From positions 1 to 64,000 of the forward strand of contig NZ_JAEEGB010000038.1 in the NCBI RefSeq assembly GCF_016316925.1: 64,000 nucleotides of DNA, given 5' to 3'. Below, in pieces: positions 26,980 through 35,135 of this stretch (positions within the stretch are counted from its first letter, which is position 1; the number at the start of each line of letters is the position of its first letter). The translations under genes were made by a program, and so were the position numbers. This DNA is from Clostridium aciditolerans. Lineage in GTDB: Bacteria; Bacillota; Clostridia; Clostridiales; Clostridiaceae. The notes under the pieces were generated by a model. It saw only the letters and a list, made by a program, of their open reading frames with translations, was not told the origin of the DNA and ran no database searches.

Positions 26980-28716
26980 TTATTTGATTTTAAGAAGCAT
27001 ATAGAACTCGATTCCTTTAGCATCAATATTTCCAGTTGATGGGTCTTTGTTGCCAGATATGTTTAAGAATATAAATTTAACCTTAATTTTTTCATTTTCC
27101 TCAACTAAAGTCATTTCTTCAGAAGAAAGTGAGTTTTCCTTTGAAAATAATCCATGTTTGTCAATTAGATTCTTTACAAAAGAATTTAAATTTTTATTAT
27201 AAACCTCAATTCCTTTGTAAGTAACCTTTACAACTGCGGTTTCATAATTATATGAAGCTGTCAAAGGAGAACTTGATGCGTTAACGTGATTATTAAGAGT
27301 TCTTGTATCAAAGAGGTAATCATATCCACTTATATCTAGTGCATTTTCTGATTGATTTCTCATAAAAGTGAAGTATTCTCCAGTAGGACCGTAGCTTGAT
27401 GCTACAAAAGAAAATCCAAATACTTTATCCATATCATCTAATTTGAAATTTTGTGGAAGATATTTAACATCTTTAAAGCTGTGATTCCGATTAAAATAAT
27501 CTAGTATACTGCTTATTTCAGCTTTATCTTCTTTAGGAATATTAGGAGAACTTTGCAGTTTTCCATCTTTAAGTATGTTATCTTTTATAAGAATTTTTTC
27601 AAGTCTGTTATTTTGACTCATCTTTGAAATAGAATAGCTGCTAAGAGGACCAAATACAGAAATTAAGGCGACTATAGAAAGTGTAAGAGGAATTATTATG
27701 TTCCTATGCTTTTTAGTAAAGGATAAATAAAGCATCATTAAAAATAACCATACTCCTAGAATAACAACAAAATATCTTCTTTCTGTTACACCATAAGCAT
27801 TTATTCTTATACCTATGGAAATAAACATCATTATAAGAAGTGGCAGAAGGATTTTAGGAGAAAACTTTAAAAATTTGTTTTGCCATGGATTTTCATCCTT
27901 TATAGGGGTAATAAAGAATAATACTATTGTAACAATAACTGAATACCACAGAACTAGATGAGAAACTATGCCAATTGGCCAATGTGCTGTTATAATTATT
28001 TTCCCAAAGTATATATATAGTATTATTGTGTATGCTGTCAAAAGCGGCATTACAATATATAAAAGCAGTATCCTCAGAAGCTTTGGATAAGATTTCACAG
28101 TTAGTTCTTGATTTTTAAATGGTATTCCAGAAAGAAAATATGATACTGCAAAGATAAAAACTACAAAAAGCCATGTATAGTAGTAGACTTTACCTAAAAT
28201 CTTTATTCCAAGAAGTTTATCTATTGTAAATAAAATTGCAGAAAGCCCTAAATATAATACAATTGAATAGATTATAGTGATAAAAAATCCTGTAAATACA
28301 GTTATAATGTACATTTCAAATTGTTCTTTTTTAAGAAGATGTGGTATAAAAAGAAACCATAGATATAGTGCAAGACTTACAGCAATGTATCTAGTAATAG
28401 GCACCATTTCTCTAGTTTTTAGAAATAAGAAGTAATAAAGAATTAGAAATAAAGATCCACCTATATAAGCTAGAAGGAGCTTATAAATACTTTTTTCCTC
28501 TTTTTTCTCAAAGAAAAGCTTTATACAAAGTGAAAGGGGAATTCCAAGGGCAAGGATCATAGCTATTCTAGCTAAGGTGTCCTCTTTTAAATTAGTTTCT
28601 GATATTACTATAAGTACAGCAGCAACAGATGCTGAAAATAATATGGCAAGTGGAAATCTCTTAATACTTAAATATAATCCAGATAAGATGTTTCTGATAT
28701 ATTTTACAATCTTCAT
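26980..28716 (-). CDS. DUF4153-family polytopic membrane protein
   Basis: A 578-residue protein with about eleven hydrophobic segments in residues ~20-385 and a ~190-residue soluble C-terminal domain. The order of segments and the N-terminal region (FPLAILFSASVAAVLIVISE) fit DUF4153, a family of unknown function. The C-terminal part is probably outside the cell and mostly beta (SGYDYLFDTRTLNNHV). An AGGAGG site precedes the ATG. It lies downstream of the ATP-grasp operon in the same orientation, but a hairpin at 28739-28797 and a ~240-base gap make it likely a separate unit. Confidence 0.75.
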   Translation of the reverse strand: MKIVKYIRNILSGLYLSIKRFPLAILFSASVAAVLIVISETNLKEDTLARIAMILALGIPLSLCIKLFFEKKEEKSIYKLLLAYIGGSLFLILYYFLFLKTREMVPITRYIAVSLALYLWFLFIPHLLKKEQFEMYIITVFTGFFITIIYSIVLYLGLSAILFTIDKLLGIKILGKVYYYTWLFVVFIFAVSYFLSGIPFKNQELTVKSYPKLLRILLLYIVMPLLTAYTIILYIYFGKIIITAHWPIGIVSHLVLWYSVIVTIVLFFITPIKDENPWQNKFLKFSPKILLPLLIMMFISIGIRINAYGVTERRYFVVILGVWLFLMMLYLSFTKKHRNIIIPLTLSIVALISVFGPLSSYSISKMSQNNRLEKILIKDNILKDGKLQSSPNIPKEDKAEISSILDYFNRNHSFKDVKYLPQNFKLDDMDKVFGFSFVASSYGPTGEYFTFMRNQSENALDISGYDYLFDTRTLNNHVNASSSPLTASYNYETAVVKVTYKGIEVYNKNLNSFVKNLIDKHGLFSKENSLSSEEMTLVEENEKIKVKFIFLNISGNKDPSTGNIDAKGIEFYMLLKIK

Positions 28717-28738
28717 AAAGACCTCCTATTAAGTGATT

Positions 28739-28797
28739 TTTAGGCTCAGATGGAGTTTGCCTATAAGGATATTACTCTTTTCATCTGAGCCTTAGAA
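28739..28797. repeat. Hairpin related to family C
   Basis: AGGCTCAGATG and CATCTGAGCCT pair around a ~33-base loop. The CTGAGCCTTAGA end equals that of the hairpin at 1649-1674. It sits between the 180-aa membrane protein gene and the DUF4153 gene. Further on, CTCATCAC/GTGGTGAG (28832-28852) forms a smaller hairpin. Confidence 0.55.
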
Positions 28798-28959
28798 GAA
28801 CTTATCTAGAGACGTATTATACTTTATTTCTCATCACAGGGCGTGGTGAGAGTGTTACGGATGGTATCTATCGAACAATTATAGTTTTAGGTTAATTTTT
28901 ATATTAGATTTAGCATTAATACAATATTATATGTAAATCACATTTGCTGCAATATAATT

Positions 28960-29502
28960 TTATTCATCATTGTTTTCAGAATCTGTAGTAAGTTCACCAC
29001 AGTCTTTAATAGTACCTTGAGGAATATAAGCCTTATAAAAATACCTGCTCTGTGTTTTTAACACCTTGTTTTTATCTTCTTTAGTATAGGTTCTCGTATA
29101 GGCTTTAACAGTTCCAGGTTTTTCGGTAGAATTATTTGATGAAACATAAACTATTTCTATTTCCTTTTCGGGCACATCTACGTTATTCGATTTTTCCCCA
29201 TTCTTTTCTGCTTGAAAAATATAATGCACCTCGCCCTTTAGAGCACCTTTTCCGAGATAAAAACCCTCAACAGAAATCAAATTGCAGCTATCAACTAACT
29301 TCTCATCTTTTAATGTGTAGCCTACAAGATTTTTATCATCTTTTTTTTCTTTAGATTGCTTAATTGAATATATTGCAACAGCAGTAAATATAACTAAAAA
29401 AAATATTACTACTTTTTTAATTGTCCTTATAGAGCTATCTATTTCAGCTGACTTTGATCTTGATAATGTAACATTGCTTAAAGATTTATCTTTTTTACTC
29501 AT
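28960..29502 (-). CDS. Single-pass membrane protein, unknown function (180 aa)
   Basis: A 180-residue protein with a ~27-residue charged N-terminus and one hydrophobic segment at ~28-47 (VVIFFLVIFTAVAIYSI). The likely external domain of ~130 residues is rich in beta-type sequence (EGFYLGKGALKGEVHYIFQAE, GTVKAYTRTYTKE). It has a GAGGAG site and starts 60 bases after the stop of the ATP-grasp ligase gene without an intervening terminator, so it is probably the last gene of that operon. Two cysteines (in DSCNL and KDCGE) could form a disulfide. I do not recognise a family. Confidence 0.65.
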   Translation of the reverse strand: MSKKDKSLSNVTLSRSKSAEIDSSIRTIKKVVIFFLVIFTAVAIYSIKQSKEKKDDKNLVGYTLKDEKLVDSCNLISVEGFYLGKGALKGEVHYIFQAEKNGEKSNNVDVPEKEIEIVYVSSNNSTEKPGTVKAYTRTYTKEDKNKVLKTQSRYFYKAYIPQGTIKDCGELTTDSENNDE

Positions 29503-29562
29503 AAAAATCTCCTCATGCTATTTTTATCTGACTGACTTGGCATAAGTCATGCATTTGCAGCT

Positions 29563-32049
29563 CTAAAATTCAGATGAGGTAAAAGAACCCCCATTTGAAT
29601 TAAGATCTTGCTTCAAAAATATTGGTGCATATATACAAGAGCTTGTAGTAATTAATTCACCAAGCCTAGTATACGCTCCACAAAACTTATCACCGGCTAT
29701 ATATGTTCCTATTATTGGGTATAATAACTTCTTATCTTCACCTGTAGTACAATGCGTAACATAGTCTAAAGGTCTGATATCTTCTCTTTTTTGAAACACA
29801 AAATCATATTCAGGTTCTTCAAAAACATCACAACCAAGTAGAACTCCATTACCTTCTCTATCCAGTAGAGGCTTTAGGCATATATCAACGGTGTTTAAGT
29901 TTTCTACATCAAAGGATGTTTGAGTTATATACTTATCAATTAAATTAACTTCTTCCTCGGAGAAGAATCCTTGCAACTTTAGTTCGAAAATTAGTGCTAG
30001 AAATGCCTTAGACTGAGTTATTATAGTATGTGGAGGATTTATACTTAAAGTATTAAACTCTAGAGCTTTAAGTATTTGTTCATTTCCATCTTTTAAAAAC
30101 CAATCTAAAGGATAATATCTAAACACAGCGTCTATAGGTTCATTATATAAATATAGTTTATCCTCATGTACTTTAACATCAAAAATGTTTCCCATTGTGA
30201 TATTATAGGGCAGACTTTTAACCAAATTATATATAGCACTGGTATTATACCAATCCTCATAATAGGTACTGGATAGAATAGCTATATTGTTTATTTTTTT
30301 CACCTTTTCGTAATCTTTTATTATTTTATGGAACTCATTCTTTAATAGATATTCCATATTTTCATTTGGATTTTCATATTTAATATTTAACTCTTCTTTT
30401 ATAATTTTGCTTATGCTTATGCTTTCTACCAGACCAGCTGGAGTTTCTGAATTAAATTCTAAAAGCTTCCACTGTCCTTTGCTGTTAAGGCACCAGTCCA
30501 TTCTTCCTAGAAAAGTAAGAGAGTCTGTATAGTTTTGAACAGCTAAGTTATTTAAACCGGAAATTCCTAATATAGGAGAAAAAGTGTCAATATTGTCAAT
30601 AACTAATTTTTGAGCCTTTTTAAAAATATGACAAAGGGCTTCTGATGCATTTTTTAATTCTAAAAATTTATTTTTATCTATTAAAAGACTATCTAATCCA
30701 ATATATTCTTTATCTCTAAAATACCTTCCTGTAAATCCAGATTCCATCATAGCCCTATCTGTTACCCTATCCCATAACTCTTTTCTGCACTGAAGGTTTG
30801 GTTTAACAACTTTTAAAGGATTTTCGCCTAATCCTATAGGTGTTATCCAGGTACTTTCGTCGCAAGTGAGATAGCTTTCGTTCCATCTTGTACAAAAGCC
30901 TTTAACCTTCCCCTCTATGAGGTAAACTCCAAAGTTTCCAAAGGCTTCTTTAGGTATATGGCGATGCTTGGAAGCAGCAGTTACTGAATCTTTATGAATA
31001 GGACAGAATTCTTGTAATATGAAACTATTGTCTTTTTTTAGTACATAGTTTATAACTTCTAGCCATTCTTCTCTGTTATAAAGTATTCCTATAAATACAT
31101 CTTCACTGTACCTCCCGTATACTGGTTTTAATACATATTTATCCTTATTATCTATAACTTCATTGATATATTCTTTTCTAAAAGGTACAGTATAGGGAAT
31201 AGTTTTTCGTATTACTTCTTTTTCAATGTTTGTTAACCTATAATCATTATTTGAAACAAGGTTCCATAAAAAAGAAAATAAATTTTTACATTGACCTACA
31301 ATAATTCTGGGATCATTTAATATGAGTATTTTTTCTTTGCCATATAAATCTAGTATAGCGTCTATATCTGTTACTTCATCTAAGTGCTCTGTAGGGAATT
31401 GTCTTAGTATTATATCTATCTTTTCTTTGCCAAAAGCAATAAGTTCATCATTTACTACTTTCAAGTTTTTAGGACCAACAGCTATGAAATGAAAGCTACT
31501 GTCCTCTAGCAGTTCAGTATATAAATAGGAAAGTCTAGATTCTTCTAGGTGACAAGGATCTATTAATATAGCAGTATTGAAGGTTCTTTTTTCTTTAAAG
31601 AATTGAGAAGCTATATTTTTATAGGAGTTGATAAAGCTTTCCTTAAAACCCTTATTAATATTATTTTCAGCATATAGATATTCGCTTGCTAAGATTTCTC
31701 TTTGAGCACAGGGTTTATCATAATTAAATTCAGAGAAAAAGACGCCACCATCTTCTCTTATAAAAGCATCAAATCGGACCCAAAATATAGGGCTTAAAGG
31801 AACTTTTAGATTTAAAATATCTCTTTTATAATTAAAGTCAGGTATAAAATCTATAAAGTCACTAAAGCTAGTATTAATATTTGCAACTATCCTTTGCAGT
31901 AAAATATCTAGTATTTCCGCAGAGTCTTTCATACTTTGTGCAATTTCCTTTTCTAAATAAAAGGGAGCAGGAGAAAATATGCTATCTTTTCTTCTGCTAT
32001 CTATCATATAATAATCAAATAATAATTTATCCGTTAAAGATTCATACAT
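29563..32049 (-). CDS. Tandem ATP-grasp ligase, glutathionylspermidine-synthase-like (828 aa)
   Basis: The C-terminal half matches the glutathionylspermidine synthase family (GSP_synth). It shows GRMDWC, LLEFNSETPAGLVES, YYPLDWFLKDG, CLKPLLDREGNGVLLG and YPIIGTYIAGDKFCGAYTR. The N-terminal half repeats the same layout in diverged form (VRFDAF, FFSEFNYDKPCAQRE, YVLKPVYGRYSEDVFIG, FILQEFCP). The protein is therefore an internal duplication, about 400 residues per half. Such ligases join an amine to a carboxylate through an acyl phosphate. No CHAP amidase domain is present, unlike E. coli Gss. Neighbours are a Ser/Gly-rich lipoprotein and two unknown proteins, so peptide modification is more plausible than glutathionylspermidine synthesis, but this is inference. 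Confidence 0.8.
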   Translation of the reverse strand: MYESLTDKLLFDYYMIDSRRKDSIFSPAPFYLEKEIAQSMKDSAEILDILLQRIVANINTSFSDFIDFIPDFNYKRDILNLKVPLSPIFWVRFDAFIREDGGVFFSEFNYDKPCAQREILASEYLYAENNINKGFKESFINSYKNIASQFFKEKRTFNTAILIDPCHLEESRLSYLYTELLEDSSFHFIAVGPKNLKVVNDELIAFGKEKIDIILRQFPTEHLDEVTDIDAILDLYGKEKILILNDPRIIVGQCKNLFSFLWNLVSNNDYRLTNIEKEVIRKTIPYTVPFRKEYINEVIDNKDKYVLKPVYGRYSEDVFIGILYNREEWLEVINYVLKKDNSFILQEFCPIHKDSVTAASKHRHIPKEAFGNFGVYLIEGKVKGFCTRWNESYLTCDESTWITPIGLGENPLKVVKPNLQCRKELWDRVTDRAMMESGFTGRYFRDKEYIGLDSLLIDKNKFLELKNASEALCHIFKKAQKLVIDNIDTFSPILGISGLNNLAVQNYTDSLTFLGRMDWCLNSKGQWKLLEFNSETPAGLVESISISKIIKEELNIKYENPNENMEYLLKNEFHKIIKDYEKVKKINNIAILSSTYYEDWYNTSAIYNLVKSLPYNITMGNIFDVKVHEDKLYLYNEPIDAVFRYYPLDWFLKDGNEQILKALEFNTLSINPPHTIITQSKAFLALIFELKLQGFFSEEEVNLIDKYITQTSFDVENLNTVDICLKPLLDREGNGVLLGCDVFEEPEYDFVFQKREDIRPLDYVTHCTTGEDKKLLYPIIGTYIAGDKFCGAYTRLGELITTSSCIYAPIFLKQDLNSNGGSFTSSEF

Positions 32050-32071
32050 AATCCATCATCTCCTGTTATAA

Positions 32072-32443
32072 CTAGCCTGCTACGCTACCAGCATGTACTC
32101 CTGAATATCCTCCTGAAGAAGAAGGAGTTGTCCACGCATGCCAGCCGCTAGAAGATTCATTCGATACAGTAGAGTTTCCACTGCTGCTTTTATTAGATGA
32201 ATTAAATATAAAAGGAGAGGAACTGTGATAGTAACCGCCTCCACCACCGCCAGTATAACCACTTTGTTGCTCTTCTTCATCTTTATCCTTATCCTTGTTA
32301 ACATTCTGATTTTGATTTGTAGAGTTTTTTACTGTATTGTTAGAAGAACTGCAGCCTGATAAGGCTATAGGGTTAACCATAACCATAGATACGGCTAAGG
32401 TTAACGCAGCAGATTTCTGTTTCCATGAATTGTTCTTGTCCAT
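32072..32443 (-). CDS. Gly/Ser-rich lipoprotein of the ATP-grasp operon (123 aa)
   Basis: A signal peptide (KSAALTLAVSMVMVNPIALSGC) ends in a lipobox with Cys31. After it come an Asn/Lys/Asp/Glu-rich linker, six consecutive glycines and a tail of Ser, Gly, Tyr, His and Trp ending GGYSGVHAGSVAG. In E. coli, the ATP-grasp genes ygiC and yjfC are next to similar low-complexity lipoproteins (ygiB/yjfM), so this may be the corresponding partner or substrate. I prefer the ATG at 32443; a TTG at 32461 would overlap the upstream gene. The ribosome site GGAG lies inside the end of the upstream gene, suggesting translational coupling. Confidence 0.75.
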   Translation of the reverse strand: MDKNNSWKQKSAALTLAVSMVMVNPIALSGCSSSNNTVKNSTNQNQNVNKDKDKDEEEQQSGYTGGGGGGYYHSSSPFIFNSSNKSSSGNSTVSNESSSGWHAWTTPSSSGGYSGVHAGSVAG

Positions 32444-32447
32444 AATA

Positions 32448-33095
32448 TTAACATTCTCCAATCTTACACTTGCTTACTTTAATATCAAAATGCTCCAGAT
32501 AATCAAGATAACAATTTATATCTTCTTTTATTTTATCAGAGTAAATATAAACGACCTTTGAATAACAAAGTTCTTTTAATAAGTCTACATTTGGCATATC
32601 TTCTTCTGTAGTTTCGTATTGGTTGTTAAATGAATTTTTTTCAGTACCATCAGACTCCAATAAATATCTTCCACTATCTAATATGAAGATATATCCCTTA
32701 GGATCAATACTATTTAATTTATCCCCGCAAAGAAGTAAATTACCTATAAGCTTCTTGCTGCCTATTAACCCGTAAGGATGAAAAAGCAGATTAAGCGTTA
32801 GTATAGGTTTAATATTCAAGTTATTTTGAAGTAAATATCCTAATAATATACTCTGATGTCCTGGTATATCTAAAAGAAAAATGGTATCTGATGTATTATT
32901 TGAATCTATTATTGTCTTAATCTTATCATACAGTATACTTTCTTCTAGAGAAATAGAAGGATTCTCTAATTCAAAGTTTGGATAATTCTTTAAAGATACA
33001 AAGGCTGTTGATTTAAGGAAACATTCAAAGGCATCTGTACCTTCTCTCCATTTTATATATATAGGATATAATTCTAAATCCTTTAAAAAACTCAA
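32448..33095 (-). CDS. Unknown protein of the ATP-grasp operon (215 aa)
   Basis: A 215-residue soluble protein beginning at TTG ten bases after GGGGGG. Its stop lies 4 bases before the lipoprotein start. The central part alternates strands and helices (TIFLLDIPGHQSILLGYLL, KGYIFILDSGRYLLES, KVVYIYSDKIKEDI), suggesting an alpha/beta fold. There is no signal peptide, metal motif or P-loop that I can identify. I recognise no family. Its tight position between the 61-aa protein and the lipoprotein suggests it is an integral component. Confidence 0.7.
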   Translation of the reverse strand: MSFLKDLELYPIYIKWREGTDAFECFLKSTAFVSLKNYPNFELENPSISLEESILYDKIKTIIDSNNTSDTIFLLDIPGHQSILLGYLLQNNLNIKPILTLNLLFHPYGLIGSKKLIGNLLLCGDKLNSIDPKGYIFILDSGRYLLESDGTEKNSFNNQYETTEEDMPNVDLLKELCYSKVVYIYSDKIKEDINCYLDYLEHFDIKVSKCKIGEC

Positions 33096-33110
33096 TTTCC
33101 ATTTGCCCCC

Positions 33111-33296
33111 CTAGTAAACTACCGCTACGAATTTATTTACATTTATTATATGAGTATAATTGTTAGAATCCCTTATTACTAAAAAACCTTCTCTTTGAGT
33201 CTCAATGATTGCATCTTCAATGACTATATCTGGTTCAGAGTTGTTATAAGATTCTATGCTTGTATAAAGATTTAGTGTTTTCTTTTCGTTAAACAT
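33111..33296 (-). CDS. Small unknown protein, first gene of the ATP-grasp operon (61 aa)
   Basis: A 61-residue protein behind a strong GGAGGAG site, 15 bases ahead of the next gene. The sequence looks like a small all-beta protein (LNLYTSIESY, EGFLVIRDSNNYTHIINVNKFVAVVY). There is no signal peptide or cysteine. I recognise no family. Its placement at the head of an operon with a peptide-ligase-like enzyme makes a substrate, leader-binding or regulatory role possible, but nothing in the sequence decides this. Confidence 0.65.
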   Translation of the reverse strand: MFNEKKTLNLYTSIESYNNSEPDIVIEDAIIETQREGFLVIRDSNNYTHIINVNKFVAVVY

Positions 33297-33349
33297 TTTT
33301 TATGCTCCTCCGGTTATATTAAAGTATTACACAATCTTACTATCTTTTA

Positions 33350-33379
33350 TTTATATTATCAATGTTAAATTAATGTTAA
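33350..33379 (-). promoter_or_regulatory. Putative promoter of the ATP-grasp operon
   Basis: On the minus strand TTAACA and TATAAA are 18 bases apart, about 54 bases upstream of the first ATG. The remaining gap to 33708 is AT-rich, and I see no hairpin or repeat in it. Confidence 0.35.
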
Positions 33380-33708
33380 ATCACTACGAAGAAATGCCTA
33401 GTTTCATGTTTAGAGCAGTTTGTGTGATGCAAGCTAATAGTTGCTTTTATTATTTTAAGCTCCCTTTGATTTTATTCTATACTTTAATCTTATTTAACTA
33501 GTAATATAAAAGCTTTGGATAAAATTTGCTATTTACTTTGTATAACTTCCTTTGGTAAAATTAAGTATGTTATTTGGTGAAATGTGTCGGTTTTTGAATA
33601 AAAGTTTTTCATTAGAATCATTAGCCAAAAGAAAAATAAACATATTATCACAGTAATTAGTCGTATTAAACTATTAATAAATAGGAAAATGGATAGGTGA
33701 TAAATATA

Positions 33709-34611
33709 ATGACTAAAACAATACTTATAGTAGATGATACAAAATTAAATTTAAGAATTCTCATAGACATATTATCAAGAGAGGGATATGCTGTATTTGC
33801 ATGTACTGATGGGTTGAAGGCGCTAGAGTTAGCTAATAGAATTAACCCAGATGTAATCTTATTGGATATAGTTATGCCTGAGCTTGATGGCTTTGAAGTT
33901 TGTAAATTATTAAAGGAAAAGGATGAAAGTAAGGATATACCTATAATAATGGTTACATCAGAAACTAAAAGCCAAAATATAAAGAAAGCTTTGGAGCTTG
34001 GAGCTTTTGACTATATAAGAAAACCTATAGATGAAGTGGAGGTGTCTGCCAGGGTAAACTCTGCATTACGCTTTAAAACTCATCAAGATAAATTGAAAGA
34101 ATTAGCCATGAAGGATGGGCTTACTGAGTTATATAACCATAGAGTTCTAATAGAGCTATTTGTAAAAGAGTATGAGAAACAATTGGAACTTAAAAAAGGA
34201 ATTTGTTTTGCAATGCTTGATATTGATTTTTATAAAAAAATTAACGATAACTTTGGACATACATCTGGAGACATGGTTTTGAGAGAAATTTCATCTATTA
34301 TAAAAAGTTCTGTTAGGTTTTGTGATATAGTTGGTAGATATGGAGGGGAAGAATTTGGTATAGTTTTTCCAGATATAGAATTAGGTGAAGCTTTAAGGTT
34401 ATGTGAAATGATAAGAAAAAGTATTGAGGAACATGAATTTAATGTACGTAATAAATCTATTAGAGTCACAATAAGCATAGGAATATGCTACAAATCAGCA
34501 AAAGAACATATAAAATATAATGAGATGATAGAAGCAGCGGATAAAGCTCTTTATAAGGCAAAAAATAGTGGCCGCAATAAAGTTGAGATTGGAATGCATA
34601 AAGTAATATAA
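33709..34611 (+). CDS. PleD-like response regulator with diguanylate cyclase domain
   Basis: A 300-residue protein making cyclic di-GMP. The receiver domain (~2-118) has the acidic pair in IVDDTK and the phosphoacceptor Asp in ILLDIVMPELDG. The GGDEF domain (~135-295) has an intact active site RYGGEEFG near residue 212. RFCD lies five residues upstream, fitting the RxxD inhibitory site. ATG 33709 has AGGTGA nine bases upstream; GTG 33697 is an alternative. Activation by phosphorylation is likely, yet no kinase gene is adjacent; the orphan kinases at 2627 and 45058 are possible partners. Confidence 0.92.
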   Translation: MTKTILIVDDTKLNLRILIDILSREGYAVFACTDGLKALELANRINPDVILLDIVMPELDGFEVCKLLKEKDESKDIPIIMVTSETKSQNIKKALELGAFDYIRKPIDEVEVSARVNSALRFKTHQDKLKELAMKDGLTELYNHRVLIELFVKEYEKQLELKKGICFAMLDIDFYKKINDNFGHTSGDMVLREISSIIKSSVRFCDIVGRYGGEEFGIVFPDIELGEALRLCEMIRKSIEEHEFNVRNKSIRVTISIGICYKSAKEHIKYNEMIEAADKALYKAKNSGRNKVEIGMHKVI

Positions 34612-34612
34612 T

Positions 34613-34639
34613 AAGGCATAGAATTAAATTCTATGCCTT
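34613..34639. terminator. Bidirectional terminator
   Basis: A perfect palindrome AAGGCATAGAATT-A-AATTCTATGCCTT between the convergent diguanylate cyclase and glutaredoxin genes. Confidence 0.8.
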
Positions 34640-34644
34640 GTTAG

Positions 34645-34875
34645 TTATAATCCTAAAATTGAATCAATTTTATCTTTATCAAATCCAAGGATTTCCTCAC
34701 TATCAATTACAATTAAAGGAACAGATCTATATCCTTTCTTCATAAGTTCTTTTCTAGCCTCAGAATTTGATGAGATGTTATATTCAGTAAATTGAACATT
34801 ATTCTGATTAAAATAATCTTTAGCAGCATGACAGTAGCCACAAGTATCGCTAGTGTATATCTCAACTTTTTTCAT
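34645..34875 (-). CDS. Glutaredoxin-like protein
   Basis: A 76-residue thioredoxin-fold protein with the redox motif CGYC (Cys12, Cys15) after the first strand KKVEIYTSDT. It also has the cis-proline segment RSVPLIVIDSEEILGFDKDK. The start is ATG 34875, with GAGGTGA upstream. The C-x-x-C composition fits the NrdH/Grx-like group that works as a thiol-disulfide carrier; clostridia lack glutathione as a rule, so the electron donor is probably a thioredoxin reductase. Monocistronic and convergent with the cyclase gene. Confidence 0.88.
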   Translation of the reverse strand: MKKVEIYTSDTCGYCHAAKDYFNQNNVQFTEYNISSNSEARKELMKKGYRSVPLIVIDSEEILGFDKDKIDSILGL

Positions 34876-35135
34876 AAAAATCACCTCATTTATATAATTT
34901 AAGATTATAATGTAAGTTTTGTAATTACATCTATATTACTATTATATAATATTTTCTCGTAAAGTAAAGTAATTATTCATAAATTAATGTTTTCCTTAAG
35001 TAAGTTTTTTGCTTAAGTGATTTTTAGTTTGCTAAAAAAACCTGTAGTCTAAATATTTTACCCAATTATGATGTTAGCTTATTCTATGTATGATAAAATA
35101 ATAAATATTGATGAACTACATAGGGGGATATACAA

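Noticed and set aside
29563-32049. Naming the ATP-grasp protein glutathionylspermidine synthase
   Set aside because: Clostridia generally do not make glutathione, the amidase domain is missing and the gene is in a lipoprotein operon; only family-level naming is justified.
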